In this document: positions 38,809-46,864 of the stretch, one piece after another
Layout of the letters: each line of letters starts with the position of its first letter
How positions within the stretch are numbered: position 1 is the first letter of the stretch
Source: Antarcticimicrobium sediminis
Lineage (GTDB): Bacteria > Pseudomonadota > Alphaproteobacteria > Rhodobacterales > Rhodobacteraceae
NCBI RefSeq assembly: GCF_004348975.1
Contig: NZ_SMFP01000002.1
Location: 62,001-126,000, forward strand
DNA length: 64,000 nt
Direction of reading: 5' to 3'
Made by a program: the position numbers and the translations under genes
Notes under the pieces: generated by a model
Database searches by the model: none
What the model saw: the letters and a program-made list of their open reading frames with translations, nothing else
Told to the model about the DNA's origin: nothing

Positions 38809-39092
38809 GACAGGGCCACCATGCGTGTCCTGACAGCGATGTCGAGCCCTTTCGCGACCCGGCATGTCGCACGCGAGCCGCTGCGCCTTTCGAGGCTGGG
38901 CGATTGGCCGGTGTCTGCACTGGTCCTGCTCAAAAATCGCGCGTTGTGCGCCGGTTGTATCGGCGCTTGTGACCTTGGTCTGGTTGCTCTGGTCTGGCTT
39001 TGGCCGGTTTCGGATTGCCCCTGTCGCAGCAGCCGCTAGGGTCCGCCCCGAAAACGCCCGCAAAACGACCCTGAGAAAGATGAGAGCGCACC

Positions 39093-40139
39093 ATGAAGAT
39101 GAACCCGCTGGGCCGCACCGGCCTGACCGTATCCGACTTGTGCCTTGGCACCATGACCTTTGGCACCCAGACGCCGGAGGACGAGGCGCACGCCCAGATC
39201 GATTGCGCATTGGCGGCGGGGATCAATTTCATCGACACCGCCGAGATGTATCCGGTGAACCCGGTGAGCAAGGAAACCGTGGGCCGCACCGAAGAGATCA
39301 TCGGCAGTTGGAACGTTGCCAATCCGGCGCGACGCGGCGATTTCATCCTTGCCACCAAGCATTCCGGCGAGGGGATGATGCACGCCCGCGACGGTGCGCC
39401 GATCAGTTCGGCCACGATTCCGCAGGCGATCGAGGGCTCGCTGCGCCGGCTGCGGACCGATCATATCGACCTGTATCAGTTCCACTGGCCGAACCGGGGG
39501 AGCTACATGTTCCGCAAGAACTGGCGCTTTGACCCCTCGGGCCAGAACCGGGAAGAGACGCTGGCCAATATGGAAGACTGCCTCGATGCGCTGCAACGGC
39601 AGGTGGACAAGGGCAATATCCGCCATTTTGGCCTGTCCAACGAATCCGCCTGGGGCACCGCGCAATGGCTGCGTCTGGCCGAGCAACGGGGCGCGCCGCG
39701 TGTTGCCTCGATCCAGAACGAATATTCCCTGATGTGCCGGCTCTATGACACCGATCTGGCGGAGCTCAGCATGAACGAGGATGTCGGGCTGCTGGCGTTT
39801 TCGCCGCTGGCTGCCGGGTTGTTGAGCGGCAAATATCAGGACGGCGCGGTGCCCGAGGGCTCGCGCATGTCGCTGGTGCCGGAACTGGGCGGGCGCAAGG
39901 GGCCGCGCGCCTTTGAGGCGGTGGCGGCCTATCTGGAGATTGCCGGGCGGCACGGGATTGACCCGGTGCATATGGCGCTGGCCTGGTGTGGGACGCGGCC
40001 CTTCATGGCCTCCACGATTTTCGGGGCGACGCGGATGGCGCAGTTGGAGCATGCGCTGGCCTCGGTCGAGGTGAATTTGAGCGACGAGATCCTTGAGGTG
40101 ATCGACGCGGCGCACCGGGCGCATCCGCTGCCCTATTGA
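39093..40139 (+). CDS. aldo/keto reductase (Tas-like)
   Basis: A 348-residue NADPH-dependent oxidoreductase with a TIM-barrel fold. The catalytic tetrad is seen as Asp and Tyr in FIDTAEMYP, Lys in FILATKHSG and His in YQFHWPNR. FGLSNESAWG and the C-terminal FGATRMAQLEHAL are the cofactor-binding segments. The Tas/YajO-like spacing TAEMYPVNPVSKETVGRTEE is clear. The physiological substrate is unknown. The gene is monocistronic and followed by a terminator-like repeat. Confidence 0.9.
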   Translation: MKMNPLGRTGLTVSDLCLGTMTFGTQTPEDEAHAQIDCALAAGINFIDTAEMYPVNPVSKETVGRTEEIIGSWNVANPARRGDFILATKHSGEGMMHARDGAPISSATIPQAIEGSLRRLRTDHIDLYQFHWPNRGSYMFRKNWRFDPSGQNREETLANMEDCLDALQRQVDKGNIRHFGLSNESAWGTAQWLRLAEQRGAPRVASIQNEYSLMCRLYDTDLAELSMNEDVGLLAFSPLAAGLLSGKYQDGAVPEGSRMSLVPELGGRKGPRAFEAVAAYLEIAGRHGIDPVHMALAWCGTRPFMASTIFGATRMAQLEHALASVEVNLSDEILEVIDAAHRAHPLPY

Positions 40140-40194
40140 TGGGGTATGAGTGACGTCTGAATGACATCGCCGTAGTAACGTCGCTGCGCGACGG

Positions 40195-40214
40195 GCCTCC
40201 GGCGGGAGTATTTT
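40195..40214 (+). repeat. copy A of a repeated terminator-like element
   Basis: The core GCCTCCGGCGGGAGTATTTT occurs here 56 bases after the aldo/keto reductase stop and again, inverted, at 54277-54296 after lipB. CTCC and GGAG can pair around GGCG, with TATTTT following, so it resembles a short intrinsic terminator. Similarity extends downstream into a purine-rich GACCAAGAAGAAG. Confidence 0.7.
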
Positions 40215-40242
40215 GACCAAGAAGAAGCGGGGGCGGGCCAGT

Positions 40243-41214
40243 TCAGGCGCGGGCCTTTCTCAGGGCGCGCGCCGATTGCCCGTGGGCGGCGCGAAAGGCG
40301 CGGGCGAAGCTGGCCTGCGAGCCGAAGCCGGTAGAGAGCGCCACGTCCATCAGCGCCATGTCGGTATCGGTGACCAGCCGCAGCGCCTCGCTCAAACGCA
40401 AAGCGAGGGCGTGCGCCTGAGGCGTGGTGCCGAGCCGGGCGCGGAACTGCGCCTCCAGCGTGCGGGGGCTGACACCGCAGCGCCGGGCGACCTCGGTGAT
40501 GGGGCGCGGCGCGTCGAGCGTTTGTTCCATTACCGCACTGGCGCGCGCGGTGAGCGGCGAATGGCGCGGGTCGCCGCCGCTGCGACGTTGGGCGCGGGCC
40601 GGATCGGCCGGGCTGTCATGGATGAAGAGCGCCGCCACACGCGCCGCCAGCGCCGCCCCGTGGCGGGCCCGGATCAGGTGCAGCATCATGTCGATGGCCG
40701 GCAGCGCCCCGCCGCAGGTCATCCGTGCGCCGTCCACATGGAATCGGTCGTGCAGCACCTCGATCTCGGGGAAGCGGCTGGCGAGACGTTCCAGATCCTC
40801 CCAATGGGTGGTGGCGCGGTGCCCGTCGAGCAGCCCGGCCGAGGCCAGCAGCCATGAGCCGCCGTCAATGCCCCCGATGCAGGCGCCGCTGGCGGCCAGC
40901 CGGCGCAGGCTGGCGCGCAGGGCAGGGGTATCGTGCCGCTCCAACCTGAAACCCGCGATGACCAGCAGCAGATCGCAGCCTTCGAGCCGGGGCAGCGGCG
41001 TGCCGGGGACGGCGATGCCGCCGGTCAGGGCCGCCGGTGCGCCGCTGGCGGTGACATAGGACCAGTCAAACAACGACCGTCCGGCCAGCCGGTTGGCGGC
41101 GCGCATCGGGTCGACCGCGGCGGCCAGCGCCAGCATGTTGCTGTCCTCCAGCACAAGGATCGCGGTCTTGAGCGGCGCCTCGGCGGGGGCAAAGATGATA
41201 TTTGCGGATTTCAT
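40243..41214 (-). CDS. GlxA/CdhR-like AraC-family regulator
   Basis: A 323-residue two-domain regulator (ATG 41214). The N-terminal ~180 residues form a DJ-1/PfpI-like domain; where active members have a nucleophilic Cys, this reads GGIDGGSWLLASAGLLDG, so it is a sensor rather than an enzyme. The C-terminal AraC domain has ITEVARRCGVSPRTLEAQF and DVALSTGFGSQASFARAF helix-turn-helices. Such proteins control carnitine catabolism (CdhR of Pseudomonas). It is divergent from the carnitine genes, separated by 78 bases, and so is probably their activator. Confidence 0.88.
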   Translation of the reverse strand: MKSANIIFAPAEAPLKTAILVLEDSNMLALAAAVDPMRAANRLAGRSLFDWSYVTASGAPAALTGGIAVPGTPLPRLEGCDLLLVIAGFRLERHDTPALRASLRRLAASGACIGGIDGGSWLLASAGLLDGHRATTHWEDLERLASRFPEIEVLHDRFHVDGARMTCGGALPAIDMMLHLIRARHGAALAARVAALFIHDSPADPARAQRRSGGDPRHSPLTARASAVMEQTLDAPRPITEVARRCGVSPRTLEAQFRARLGTTPQAHALALRLSEALRLVTDTDMALMDVALSTGFGSQASFARAFRAAHGQSARALRKARA

Positions 41215-41277
41215 CAAGTTTTATGCGTATCATGCAAAGAAGAACGGGCCAAGTCGCGCCATGCTGGCTTTGAACCG

Positions 41278-41283
41278 AAGGAG
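41278..41283 (+). promoter_or_regulatory. ribosome-binding site deciding the BKACE start
   Basis: AAGGAG nine bases before ATG 41293 fixes the start of the 305-residue BKACE protein. In-frame codons upstream lie inside the divergent regulator gene and are unlikely starts. Confidence 0.8.
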
Positions 41284-41292
41284 AGAGATCAG

Positions 41293-42210
41293 ATGCCGCT
41301 TGCCATGAACCGCGAGGTTTTCATCACCTGTGCCGTGACCGGATCAGGGGCGACGCAGGACCGCAGCCCGCATGTGCCGCGCAGCCCGGACCAGATCGCC
41401 GAAAGCGCCATCGACGCCGCCCGTGCCGGTGCGGCGGTGGTGCATTGCCATGTGCGCGACCCCGAGACCGGCGCGCCGAGCCGACGGCTGGATCTGTATC
41501 GCGAGGTGACCGATCGGATCCGCGAGGCGGAGGTGGACGTTGTGCTGAACCTGACCGCCGGGATGGGCGGCGACATGGTGTTCGGCAGCCCGGAGCGCCC
41601 CTTGCCGTTGCAGGACGCGGGCACTGACATGATCGGCGCCGCCGAACGGGTGGAACATATCGCGCAGTGCCTGCCGGAGATCTGCACGCTGGATTGCGGC
41701 ACGATGAATTTCGCCGAGGCCGATTACGTGATGACCAATACGCCCGGCATGTTGCAGGCGATGGGCCGGATGATCACCGCGCTGGGCGTCAAGCCAGAGA
41801 TCGAAGCCTTTGACACCGGCCATCTTTGGTATGCGAAACAACTGGTCAAGGACGGTGTCCTTGACGCCCCCGCGCTGGTGCAGCTGTGCATGGGGGTGCC
41901 TTGGGGTGCGCCGGATGACCTCAATACCTTCATGGCGATGGTCAACAACGTGCCCGAGGACTGGACTTTTTCCGCCTTCGCGCTGGGGCGCAACCAGATG
42001 AGCTATGTCGCCGCCTCGGTGCTGGCGGGCGGCAATGTGCGCGTCGGGCTGGAGGACAACCTGTGGCTGGGCAAGGGCGTGCTGGCGAGCAATGCGCAGC
42101 TGGTGGAGCGGGCGGTGACGATCGTCGAGGCCATGGGGGCGCAGGTGATCGGGCCGCAGGCCGTGCGCGAAAAGCTGGGGCTGGTGAAACGGGCACCGAT
42201 GCCACAGTAA
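41293..42210 (+). CDS. BKACE-family beta-keto acid cleavage enzyme (dehydrocarnitine cleavage)
   Basis: A 305-residue zinc-dependent enzyme of the DUF849/3-keto-5-aminohexanoate cleavage family. VFITCAVTGSGATQDRSPHV at the N terminus, GAAVVHCHVRDPETG (zinc-ligand HxH) and NLTAGMGGDMVF are diagnostic. Members that act on 3-dehydrocarnitine transfer the betainyl group to acetyl-CoA, giving acetoacetate and betainyl-CoA. That specificity is inferred because a carnitine dehydrogenase-thioesterase fusion follows and a CdhR-like regulator precedes it. The length is normal for the family. Confidence 0.92.
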   Translation: MPLAMNREVFITCAVTGSGATQDRSPHVPRSPDQIAESAIDAARAGAAVVHCHVRDPETGAPSRRLDLYREVTDRIREAEVDVVLNLTAGMGGDMVFGSPERPLPLQDAGTDMIGAAERVEHIAQCLPEICTLDCGTMNFAEADYVMTNTPGMLQAMGRMITALGVKPEIEAFDTGHLWYAKQLVKDGVLDAPALVQLCMGVPWGAPDDLNTFMAMVNNVPEDWTFSAFALGRNQMSYVAASVLAGGNVRVGLEDNLWLGKGVLASNAQLVERAVTIVEAMGAQVIGPQAVREKLGLVKRAPMPQ

Positions 42211-42247
42211 GCGCGCGGTAAAACGGCGAAGACTACAGACATTCAAG

Positions 42248-42272
42248 GGCGCGCCGGTGCAGTGGGCGCGCC
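42248..42272 (+). other. intercistronic hairpin between BKACE gene and lcdH
   Basis: Two copies of the palindromic GGCGCGCC, nine bases apart, can pair as an 8-bp stem in the 101-base gap. It may modulate read-through or mRNA stability between the two carnitine genes. Confidence 0.5.
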
Positions 42273-42311
42273 ATTATCTACATCGCAGAAATCGGGACAG
42301 GGAGGCCAGCT

Positions 42312-43787
42312 ATGGCACAGGTGGCAAGTATCATCGGCGGGGGCGTGATCGGCGGCGGATGGGCGGCGCGGTTCCTGTTGAGCGGCTGGGACGTGCAAGT
42401 GTTCGATCCCGACCCGGAGGCCGAGCGCAAGATCGGCGAAGTGCTGGCCAATGCCCGCCGGTCGCTGCCGGGGCTGAGCGACGTGGCATTGCCCGACGAG
42501 GGACGGCTGAGCTTTCACTCTGATCTGGCCGAGGCGCTGAAAGGGGCCAGCTGGATTCAGGAAAGCGTGCCAGAGCGGCTTGAGCTCAAGCACAAGGTCT
42601 TTGCCGATATTCAGGCGCTGTGCGATCCGGCGGCGGTGATCGGGTCCTCGACCTCGGGGCTCAAACCCAGCGAATTGCAGCAGGGCGTGGCGCGCCCGGA
42701 ACAGATCGTGGTCACTCATCCGTTCAACCCGGTCTATCTGTTGCCGCTGGTGGAACTGGTGGGGAGCGCGGCCAACACGCCCGAGAGGATGGCGGGCGCA
42801 AAATCCACGCTGGAACGTCTCGGTATGTTCCCGCTGCATGTGCGCAAAGAGATCGACGCCCATATTGCCGACCGGCTGCTGGAGGCGGTCTGGCGCGAGG
42901 CGCTTTGGCTGGTCAAGGACGACGTGGCTACGACGGAGGAAATCGACGAGGCGATCCGCATGGGCTTTGGCCTGCGTTGGGCGCAGATGGGTCTGTTTGA
43001 TACCTATCGCGTGGCCGGTGGCGAGGCTGGGATGAAACATTTCATGGCCCAGTTCGGCCCTTGCCTGCAATCGCCCTGGACCAAGCTGACCGATGTGCCG
43101 GAGTTCACCGACGAACTGGTCGATCTGATCGCCGGACAGTCGGACGCGCAATCGGGGCATATGAGCATCCGCGAGATGGAGCGGCAGCGCGACGACAACC
43201 TTGTCGGCATCCTGCGCGCGCTCAAGGCGCAAGGTTGGGGCGCGGGCGCGGTGCTGGGGGCGCAGGACGCGCGGCTCAAGGCTGGCAGCGATCTGGCGGG
43301 TTATGCCGAGGAGATGGTGGATGTGTCGCGCCCAATCGTGACGGTGCGCCGGGCGGTGCCGCTGGACTGGACCGATTACAACGGTCACATGAACGAAAGC
43401 CGCTATCTGCAAAGCTTTTGCGATGCCTCGGACCGGTTCATGGAGCTGGTGGGATGCGATGCCGATTATATCGCCTCGGGCGGCAGCTATTTCACTGCCG
43501 AGACCCATATACGCCATCTGGCCGAGGCCCTTGCGGGGGATCGGATCGAGGTGCGCACGCATCTTTTGATGGGCGAGGGCAAGAAAATGCACCTGCTCCA
43601 TACGATGTATCGCGGCGAAGAGCCGGTGGCGACGGGGGAGCATATGCTGATTCACGTCAGTCTGGAAACCCGCCGCCCATCCGCGCCAAGCGCGCGGATC
43701 GAGGCCAATATGGCGCGCATCACTGCCGCCCAGGCCGAACTGCCGCGCCCCGAGGGCGTGGGGCGGTATATCGGCGCGCCGCGCTAG
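42312..43787 (+). CDS. lcdH: L-carnitine dehydrogenase fused to betainyl-CoA thioesterase
   Basis: A 491-residue bifunctional protein. Residues 1 to about 315 are a 3-hydroxyacyl-CoA dehydrogenase-like fold: ASIIGGGVIGGGWAARFL binds NAD, and THPFNPVYLLPLVELVG contains the catalytic His. Residues from about 340 to 475 are a hotdog thioesterase domain with PLDWTDYNGHMNESRYLQ. The first domain oxidises L-carnitine to 3-dehydrocarnitine; after BKACE cleavage, the second releases glycine betaine from betainyl-CoA. The same fusion is known in rhizobia. A strong UUCG hairpin ends the unit. Confidence 0.93.
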   Translation: MAQVASIIGGGVIGGGWAARFLLSGWDVQVFDPDPEAERKIGEVLANARRSLPGLSDVALPDEGRLSFHSDLAEALKGASWIQESVPERLELKHKVFADIQALCDPAAVIGSSTSGLKPSELQQGVARPEQIVVTHPFNPVYLLPLVELVGSAANTPERMAGAKSTLERLGMFPLHVRKEIDAHIADRLLEAVWREALWLVKDDVATTEEIDEAIRMGFGLRWAQMGLFDTYRVAGGEAGMKHFMAQFGPCLQSPWTKLTDVPEFTDELVDLIAGQSDAQSGHMSIREMERQRDDNLVGILRALKAQGWGAGAVLGAQDARLKAGSDLAGYAEEMVDVSRPIVTVRRAVPLDWTDYNGHMNESRYLQSFCDASDRFMELVGCDADYIASGGSYFTAETHIRHLAEALAGDRIEVRTHLLMGEGKKMHLLHTMYRGEEPVATGEHMLIHVSLETRRPSAPSARIEANMARITAAQAELPRPEGVGRYIGAPR

Positions 43788-43800
43788 CGGGCGGGGTGTT

Positions 43801-43824
43801 CGGGCGGTCCTTCGGGACGGCCCG
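43801..43824. terminator. UUCG-loop terminator between lcdH and the UbiH-like gene
   Basis: CGGGCGGTCC and GGACGGCCCG pair with one G-G mismatch around a TTCG tetraloop, 13 bases after lcdH. It lies between convergent genes and can serve both. Confidence 0.8.
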
Positions 43825-43874
43825 AGCGAAACTATGTCAGGGGGCCGTGCCGTCTTTTGAGCGGTGGGCGCGCC

Positions 43875-45068
43875 TTAGCGCACGCCCAGCCCCATCTGCA
43901 TCAAGGTGCGGCGCACCGGGGCCATGGAATACAGCGCGTTTAGCCCAGCGGCGCGCAGGTCGCGCAGCGTCGGGGCCCCGGCCATGGAGGCGCGGTTGAG
44001 CAGGTCGATCCCCTTCACCCGGATCACGACCTCGGAATGGCGGGCCTTGTGATAGGCTTGCAACATCTGCGCATCGCCCAGCCCCTCGGGGCGGGCCTCG
44101 GCCAGATCCAGCAGCGCGCGCAGATCGCCCAGCGACATGTTCAGCCCCTGCGCGCCGATCGGGGGCACCACATGCGCCGCCTCGGCCATCAGGGCCAGCC
44201 GCTCGCCTGCCATCCGCTCGGCCCGCTGGCTGATGATCGGCCAGACGCTGCGGCGAGAGGCCAGTTTCAGCGGCCCGAACAGCCCGCAGGAGCGTTCGGT
44301 CATCGCCGCCTCGAAGGCCTCGACCTCCATCTGCATCAATTCCATCGCGCGCGGGCCGCGCTCCATCCACACCAGCGCGGAGGAGGGGCTGCCGTGATAG
44401 TCGGGCAGAGGCACCAGCGTGAAGGGCCCGCCGGAGCGGTGGATCTCGGTCGAGACATTGTCATGCGGGATCGGGTGGGTGGTGGCAAAGGCCAGCGCCT
44501 TTTGACCATAGCGCGTGGTATGCACGTTGATCCCGGCCGCTTCGCGCATCGGCGAATTGCGCCCGTCGCAGGCCAGCACCAGCCGGGTGCTGACGCGGCT
44601 GCCATCGCTGAGCCCGACCCGCGCCGCCGCCGTGCGGGTAAACAGCGAGGTGGTGCCGGTGCCGGGGCGGAAATCGACATTCGGTAGGCCTGCCAGATGC
44701 GCCACCAACTCGCGCCGCAGCAGCCAGTTGGGCAGGTTCCAGCCAAACGGGCTGTCCGAGATGTCGGCGGCGTTGAATTCGCGCACGATGCGCGGCTCGG
44801 GGAACTCGCCGCCGGCATCCACGATGCGCATGATCTGCAAGGCGGCGGCCTCGGGGGCTAGCCGGTCCCACAGCCCGCAGCGCGCCATCAGCGCCTGACC
44901 GGGTTGCAGGATGGCCGTGGTGCGCAGATCCGAGCCTGCGGCGTCGCGCTCGGTCACGGGCGGGGTGGGATCGACGCAGATCACGTCGAACCCCGCATGG
45001 CCAAAGGCGGCCGCCGCAGTCAACCCGGCGATACCGCCGCCGGAAATCAGGATATCGCATTCGGTCAT
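43875..45068 (-). CDS. UbiH/UbiF/COQ6-family FAD monooxygenase
   Basis: A 397-residue flavoprotein hydroxylase, probably acting in ubiquinone ring hydroxylation at the membrane. ATG 45068 opens MTECDILISGGGIAGLTAAA, a GxGxxG FAD site. The DG motif is LACDGRNSPMRE, and the C-terminal FAD site is VVPPIGAQGLNMSLGDLRAL, all diagnostic of the family. Which ring position it hydroxylates is not evident. Its start is 85 bases after the stop of the small membrane-protein gene upstream on the same strand. Confidence 0.9.
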   Translation of the reverse strand: MTECDILISGGGIAGLTAAAAFGHAGFDVICVDPTPPVTERDAAGSDLRTTAILQPGQALMARCGLWDRLAPEAAALQIMRIVDAGGEFPEPRIVREFNAADISDSPFGWNLPNWLLRRELVAHLAGLPNVDFRPGTGTTSLFTRTAAARVGLSDGSRVSTRLVLACDGRNSPMREAAGINVHTTRYGQKALAFATTHPIPHDNVSTEIHRSGGPFTLVPLPDYHGSPSSALVWMERGPRAMELMQMEVEAFEAAMTERSCGLFGPLKLASRRSVWPIISQRAERMAGERLALMAEAAHVVPPIGAQGLNMSLGDLRALLDLAEARPEGLGDAQMLQAYHKARHSEVVIRVKGIDLLNRASMAGAPTLRDLRAAGLNALYSMAPVRRTLMQMGLGVR

Positions 45069-45152
45069 CGCGCCACTCCGTCTGGTCGCGCGCATCCTAA
45101 TGGGCGCAGACGCCAGAGGCCAGATGACATCCTGCTCCGGCGCGTCGGATTG

Positions 45153-45353
45153 CTAGCCGCGCGAGACGAGGATCAGCACGATCCAGACCACCGGCACCAG
45201 TGCCAGCGCCGGGATATAGAGACCGGGCACGCCGAACAGGGCGACCGAGGCGGCCCAGAGCGCGAGGAAAATAACGACGGAGACCAACAGCCAGATGGCG
45301 GCTTTGTTGTCGGGCTGGTTCGAGCCGTGCTGATCGGGAGCGGAGGAGGACAT
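45153..45353 (-). CDS. small two-helix membrane protein, unknown function
   Basis: A 66-residue protein with a polar N terminus (MSSSAPDQHGSNQPDNK), two hydrophobic helices at about 18-40 and 43-63, and a short RG end. The product and codon use look genuine and it is on the same strand as the flanking genes. I do not recognise a named family. The start codon at 45353 is preceded on its strand by a leader of about 100 bases after the HAD gene stop. Confidence 0.65.
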   Translation of the reverse strand: MSSSAPDQHGSNQPDNKAAIWLLVSVVIFLALWAASVALFGVPGLYIPALALVPVVWIVLILVSRG

Positions 45354-45462
45354 GAGCGGTCTTTCGATTGTGAATTCCAGAACCGCTTAGGTAGGAGATA
45401 CTGCCGCAAATAGAACGCGCGAATTGTCGCAACGCGGCAAAGTGCCGTGGCGTGACCGGAAA

Positions 45463-46107
45463 TCAGACCAATTTGGACAGAAAGGCTGACAGATCGTCGG
45501 TGTGATGTTGGATGTGCTCTGCCTCGTGCCGCTCGGGGGCGACATGGACGGTGCGCATTCCCATCTCATGCGGGGCAGCCAGATTGCGCGGATCATCCTC
45601 GAACATCGCGGCGCGGCGCGGATCGACCCCGTCGCGGGCGAACACCGCTTCAAAGGCCGCGCGTTCGGGCTTGGGCCGGAACCCGGCGTCTTCAACGCCA
45701 TAGACCGCATCGAACAGCCCTGACAGACCGCGCGCCTCCAGCACCCGCTCGGCATAGGGGGCGGATCCGTTGGTATAGACGATGCGCCGTCCGGGCAGGT
45801 TGCGGATATGGCCGGCAAGGGCGGTGTCGCGCTCCAGATGCTCAAGCGAGATGTCGTGGACCTCGACCAGATAGCGCGCCGGGTCGATCCCGTGCACCCG
45901 CATCAGCCCGGCCAGCGTGGTGCCATATTGCGCCCAATAGGTTTTGCGCAGCTGATCGGCCTCGGGCTTGGTGACCTTCAGCTCCTCCATCACGAACCGC
46001 GTCATGCGCTGTTCGATCTGATCGAACAGCCGCGCGCGGGGCGGATACAACGTGTTGTCCAGGTCAAAGACCCAGTGTGCGACGTGATTGAATGCGTGTT
46101 TGACCAT
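45463..46107 (-). CDS. HAD-family pyrimidine 5'-nucleotidase-like phosphatase
   Basis: A 214-residue haloacid dehalogenase-like hydrolase. Motif I is VFDLDNTLYPP (nucleophile Asp), motif II IVYTNGS, motif III is the Lys in FRPKPERAAF, and motif IV is AMFEDDPRNLAAPHEMGM. The combination of DLDNTLY and a four-helix cap resembles SDT1-type pyrimidine 5'-nucleotidases. ATG 46107 is the natural start; longer in-frame extensions run into the divergent GntR promoter. The true substrate is undetermined. Confidence 0.88.
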   Translation of the reverse strand: MVKHAFNHVAHWVFDLDNTLYPPRARLFDQIEQRMTRFVMEELKVTKPEADQLRKTYWAQYGTTLAGLMRVHGIDPARYLVEVHDISLEHLERDTALAGHIRNLPGRRIVYTNGSAPYAERVLEARGLSGLFDAVYGVEDAGFRPKPERAAFEAVFARDGVDPRRAAMFEDDPRNLAAPHEMGMRTVHVAPERHEAEHIQHHTDDLSAFLSKLV

Positions 46108-46191
46108 GGCCCAGATGTAGGCGCGCAGGCGGCGTGTGACAATGGCGTGCTTGATCGCTCGGGGCCGGGGGCTGTATGCATCTTCATGATG

Positions 46192-46197
46192 AAGGAG
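46192..46197 (+). promoter_or_regulatory. ribosome-binding site for the GntR-FCD regulator
   Basis: AAGGAG 12 bases before ATG 46210 favours that start; ATG codons at 46186 and 46189 have no such site. Confidence 0.6.
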
Positions 46198-46209
46198 AGC
46201 GATCGCCGC

Positions 46210-46863
46210 ATGAACCAGATCAAGCAACCGAATAAAGACGCCTATTCCCAGATTTTGGAGGCGATCGATATCGGCGTCTACAGGCCCGGCGACAGGCTGG
46301 TGGAAAGCGAACTGGCAGAGCGGTTCGGCATGTCACGCACACCGATCCGCGAAGCGTTGCAGCGGCTGGAGACGCAATCGCTGCTGGAGCGGGACGGCCG
46401 GTCGCTGATCGTGGCCTCGCTGGATCACAACCAGATGGCCGAGCTTTATGTGGTGCGGCGCGCGTTGGAGGGGCTGGCGGCGCGACAGGCAGCGCGCCAC
46501 GCCACCGAGGAAGAGGTCCGCGTGCTGCGCGAGATGGTGCAGGACGACGACAAGTTGGTGGGCGATCCGGTGGCGCTGTCGCGCGCCAACCGGCGGTTTC
46601 ACAAGCAGATCCATCTGGCCTCGCACAACCGCTATCTGGTGCAGCAGCTTGATCTGGTGCACCGGACGATGGCGCTGATGGCGACCACGTCGCTGGCCGC
46701 CAAGGGGCGCGGTGAGATTGCCCAGAACGAACATGCGGGCATCGTTGCGGCAATCGAGGCACGCGACGAGACGGCGGCCGAACAGGCGCTGAATGATCAC
46801 ATCTCGATCGCGTTCATGACCCGGCTGAAACAGGACGCCGACGAGCGGGAGACGCGCGGCTGA
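46210..46863 (+). CDS. GntR-family (FCD) transcriptional regulator
   Basis: A 217-residue regulator. The winged helix reads AIDIGVYRPGDRLVESELAE, followed by RFGMSRTPIREALQRLETQS, a near-consensus FadR-subfamily DNA-binding domain. The FCD domain has histidines in RFHKQIHLASHN and the later NEHAGIVAAI that usually bind a metal or carboxylate ligand. It is divergent from the HAD phosphatase and ends one base before the convergent glycosyltransferase gene. Ligand and targets are unknown. Confidence 0.9.
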   Translation: MNQIKQPNKDAYSQILEAIDIGVYRPGDRLVESELAERFGMSRTPIREALQRLETQSLLERDGRSLIVASLDHNQMAELYVVRRALEGLAARQAARHATEEEVRVLREMVQDDDKLVGDPVALSRANRRFHKQIHLASHNRYLVQQLDLVHRTMALMATTSLAAKGRGEIAQNEHAGIVAAIEARDETAAEQALNDHISIAFMTRLKQDADERETRG

Positions 46864-46864
46864 T

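Noticed and set aside
38821-39039. A Cys-rich 72-codon open frame between the MFS and aldo/keto reductase genes
   Set aside because: No ribosome-binding site, no family resemblance, and it fills a divergent promoter region.
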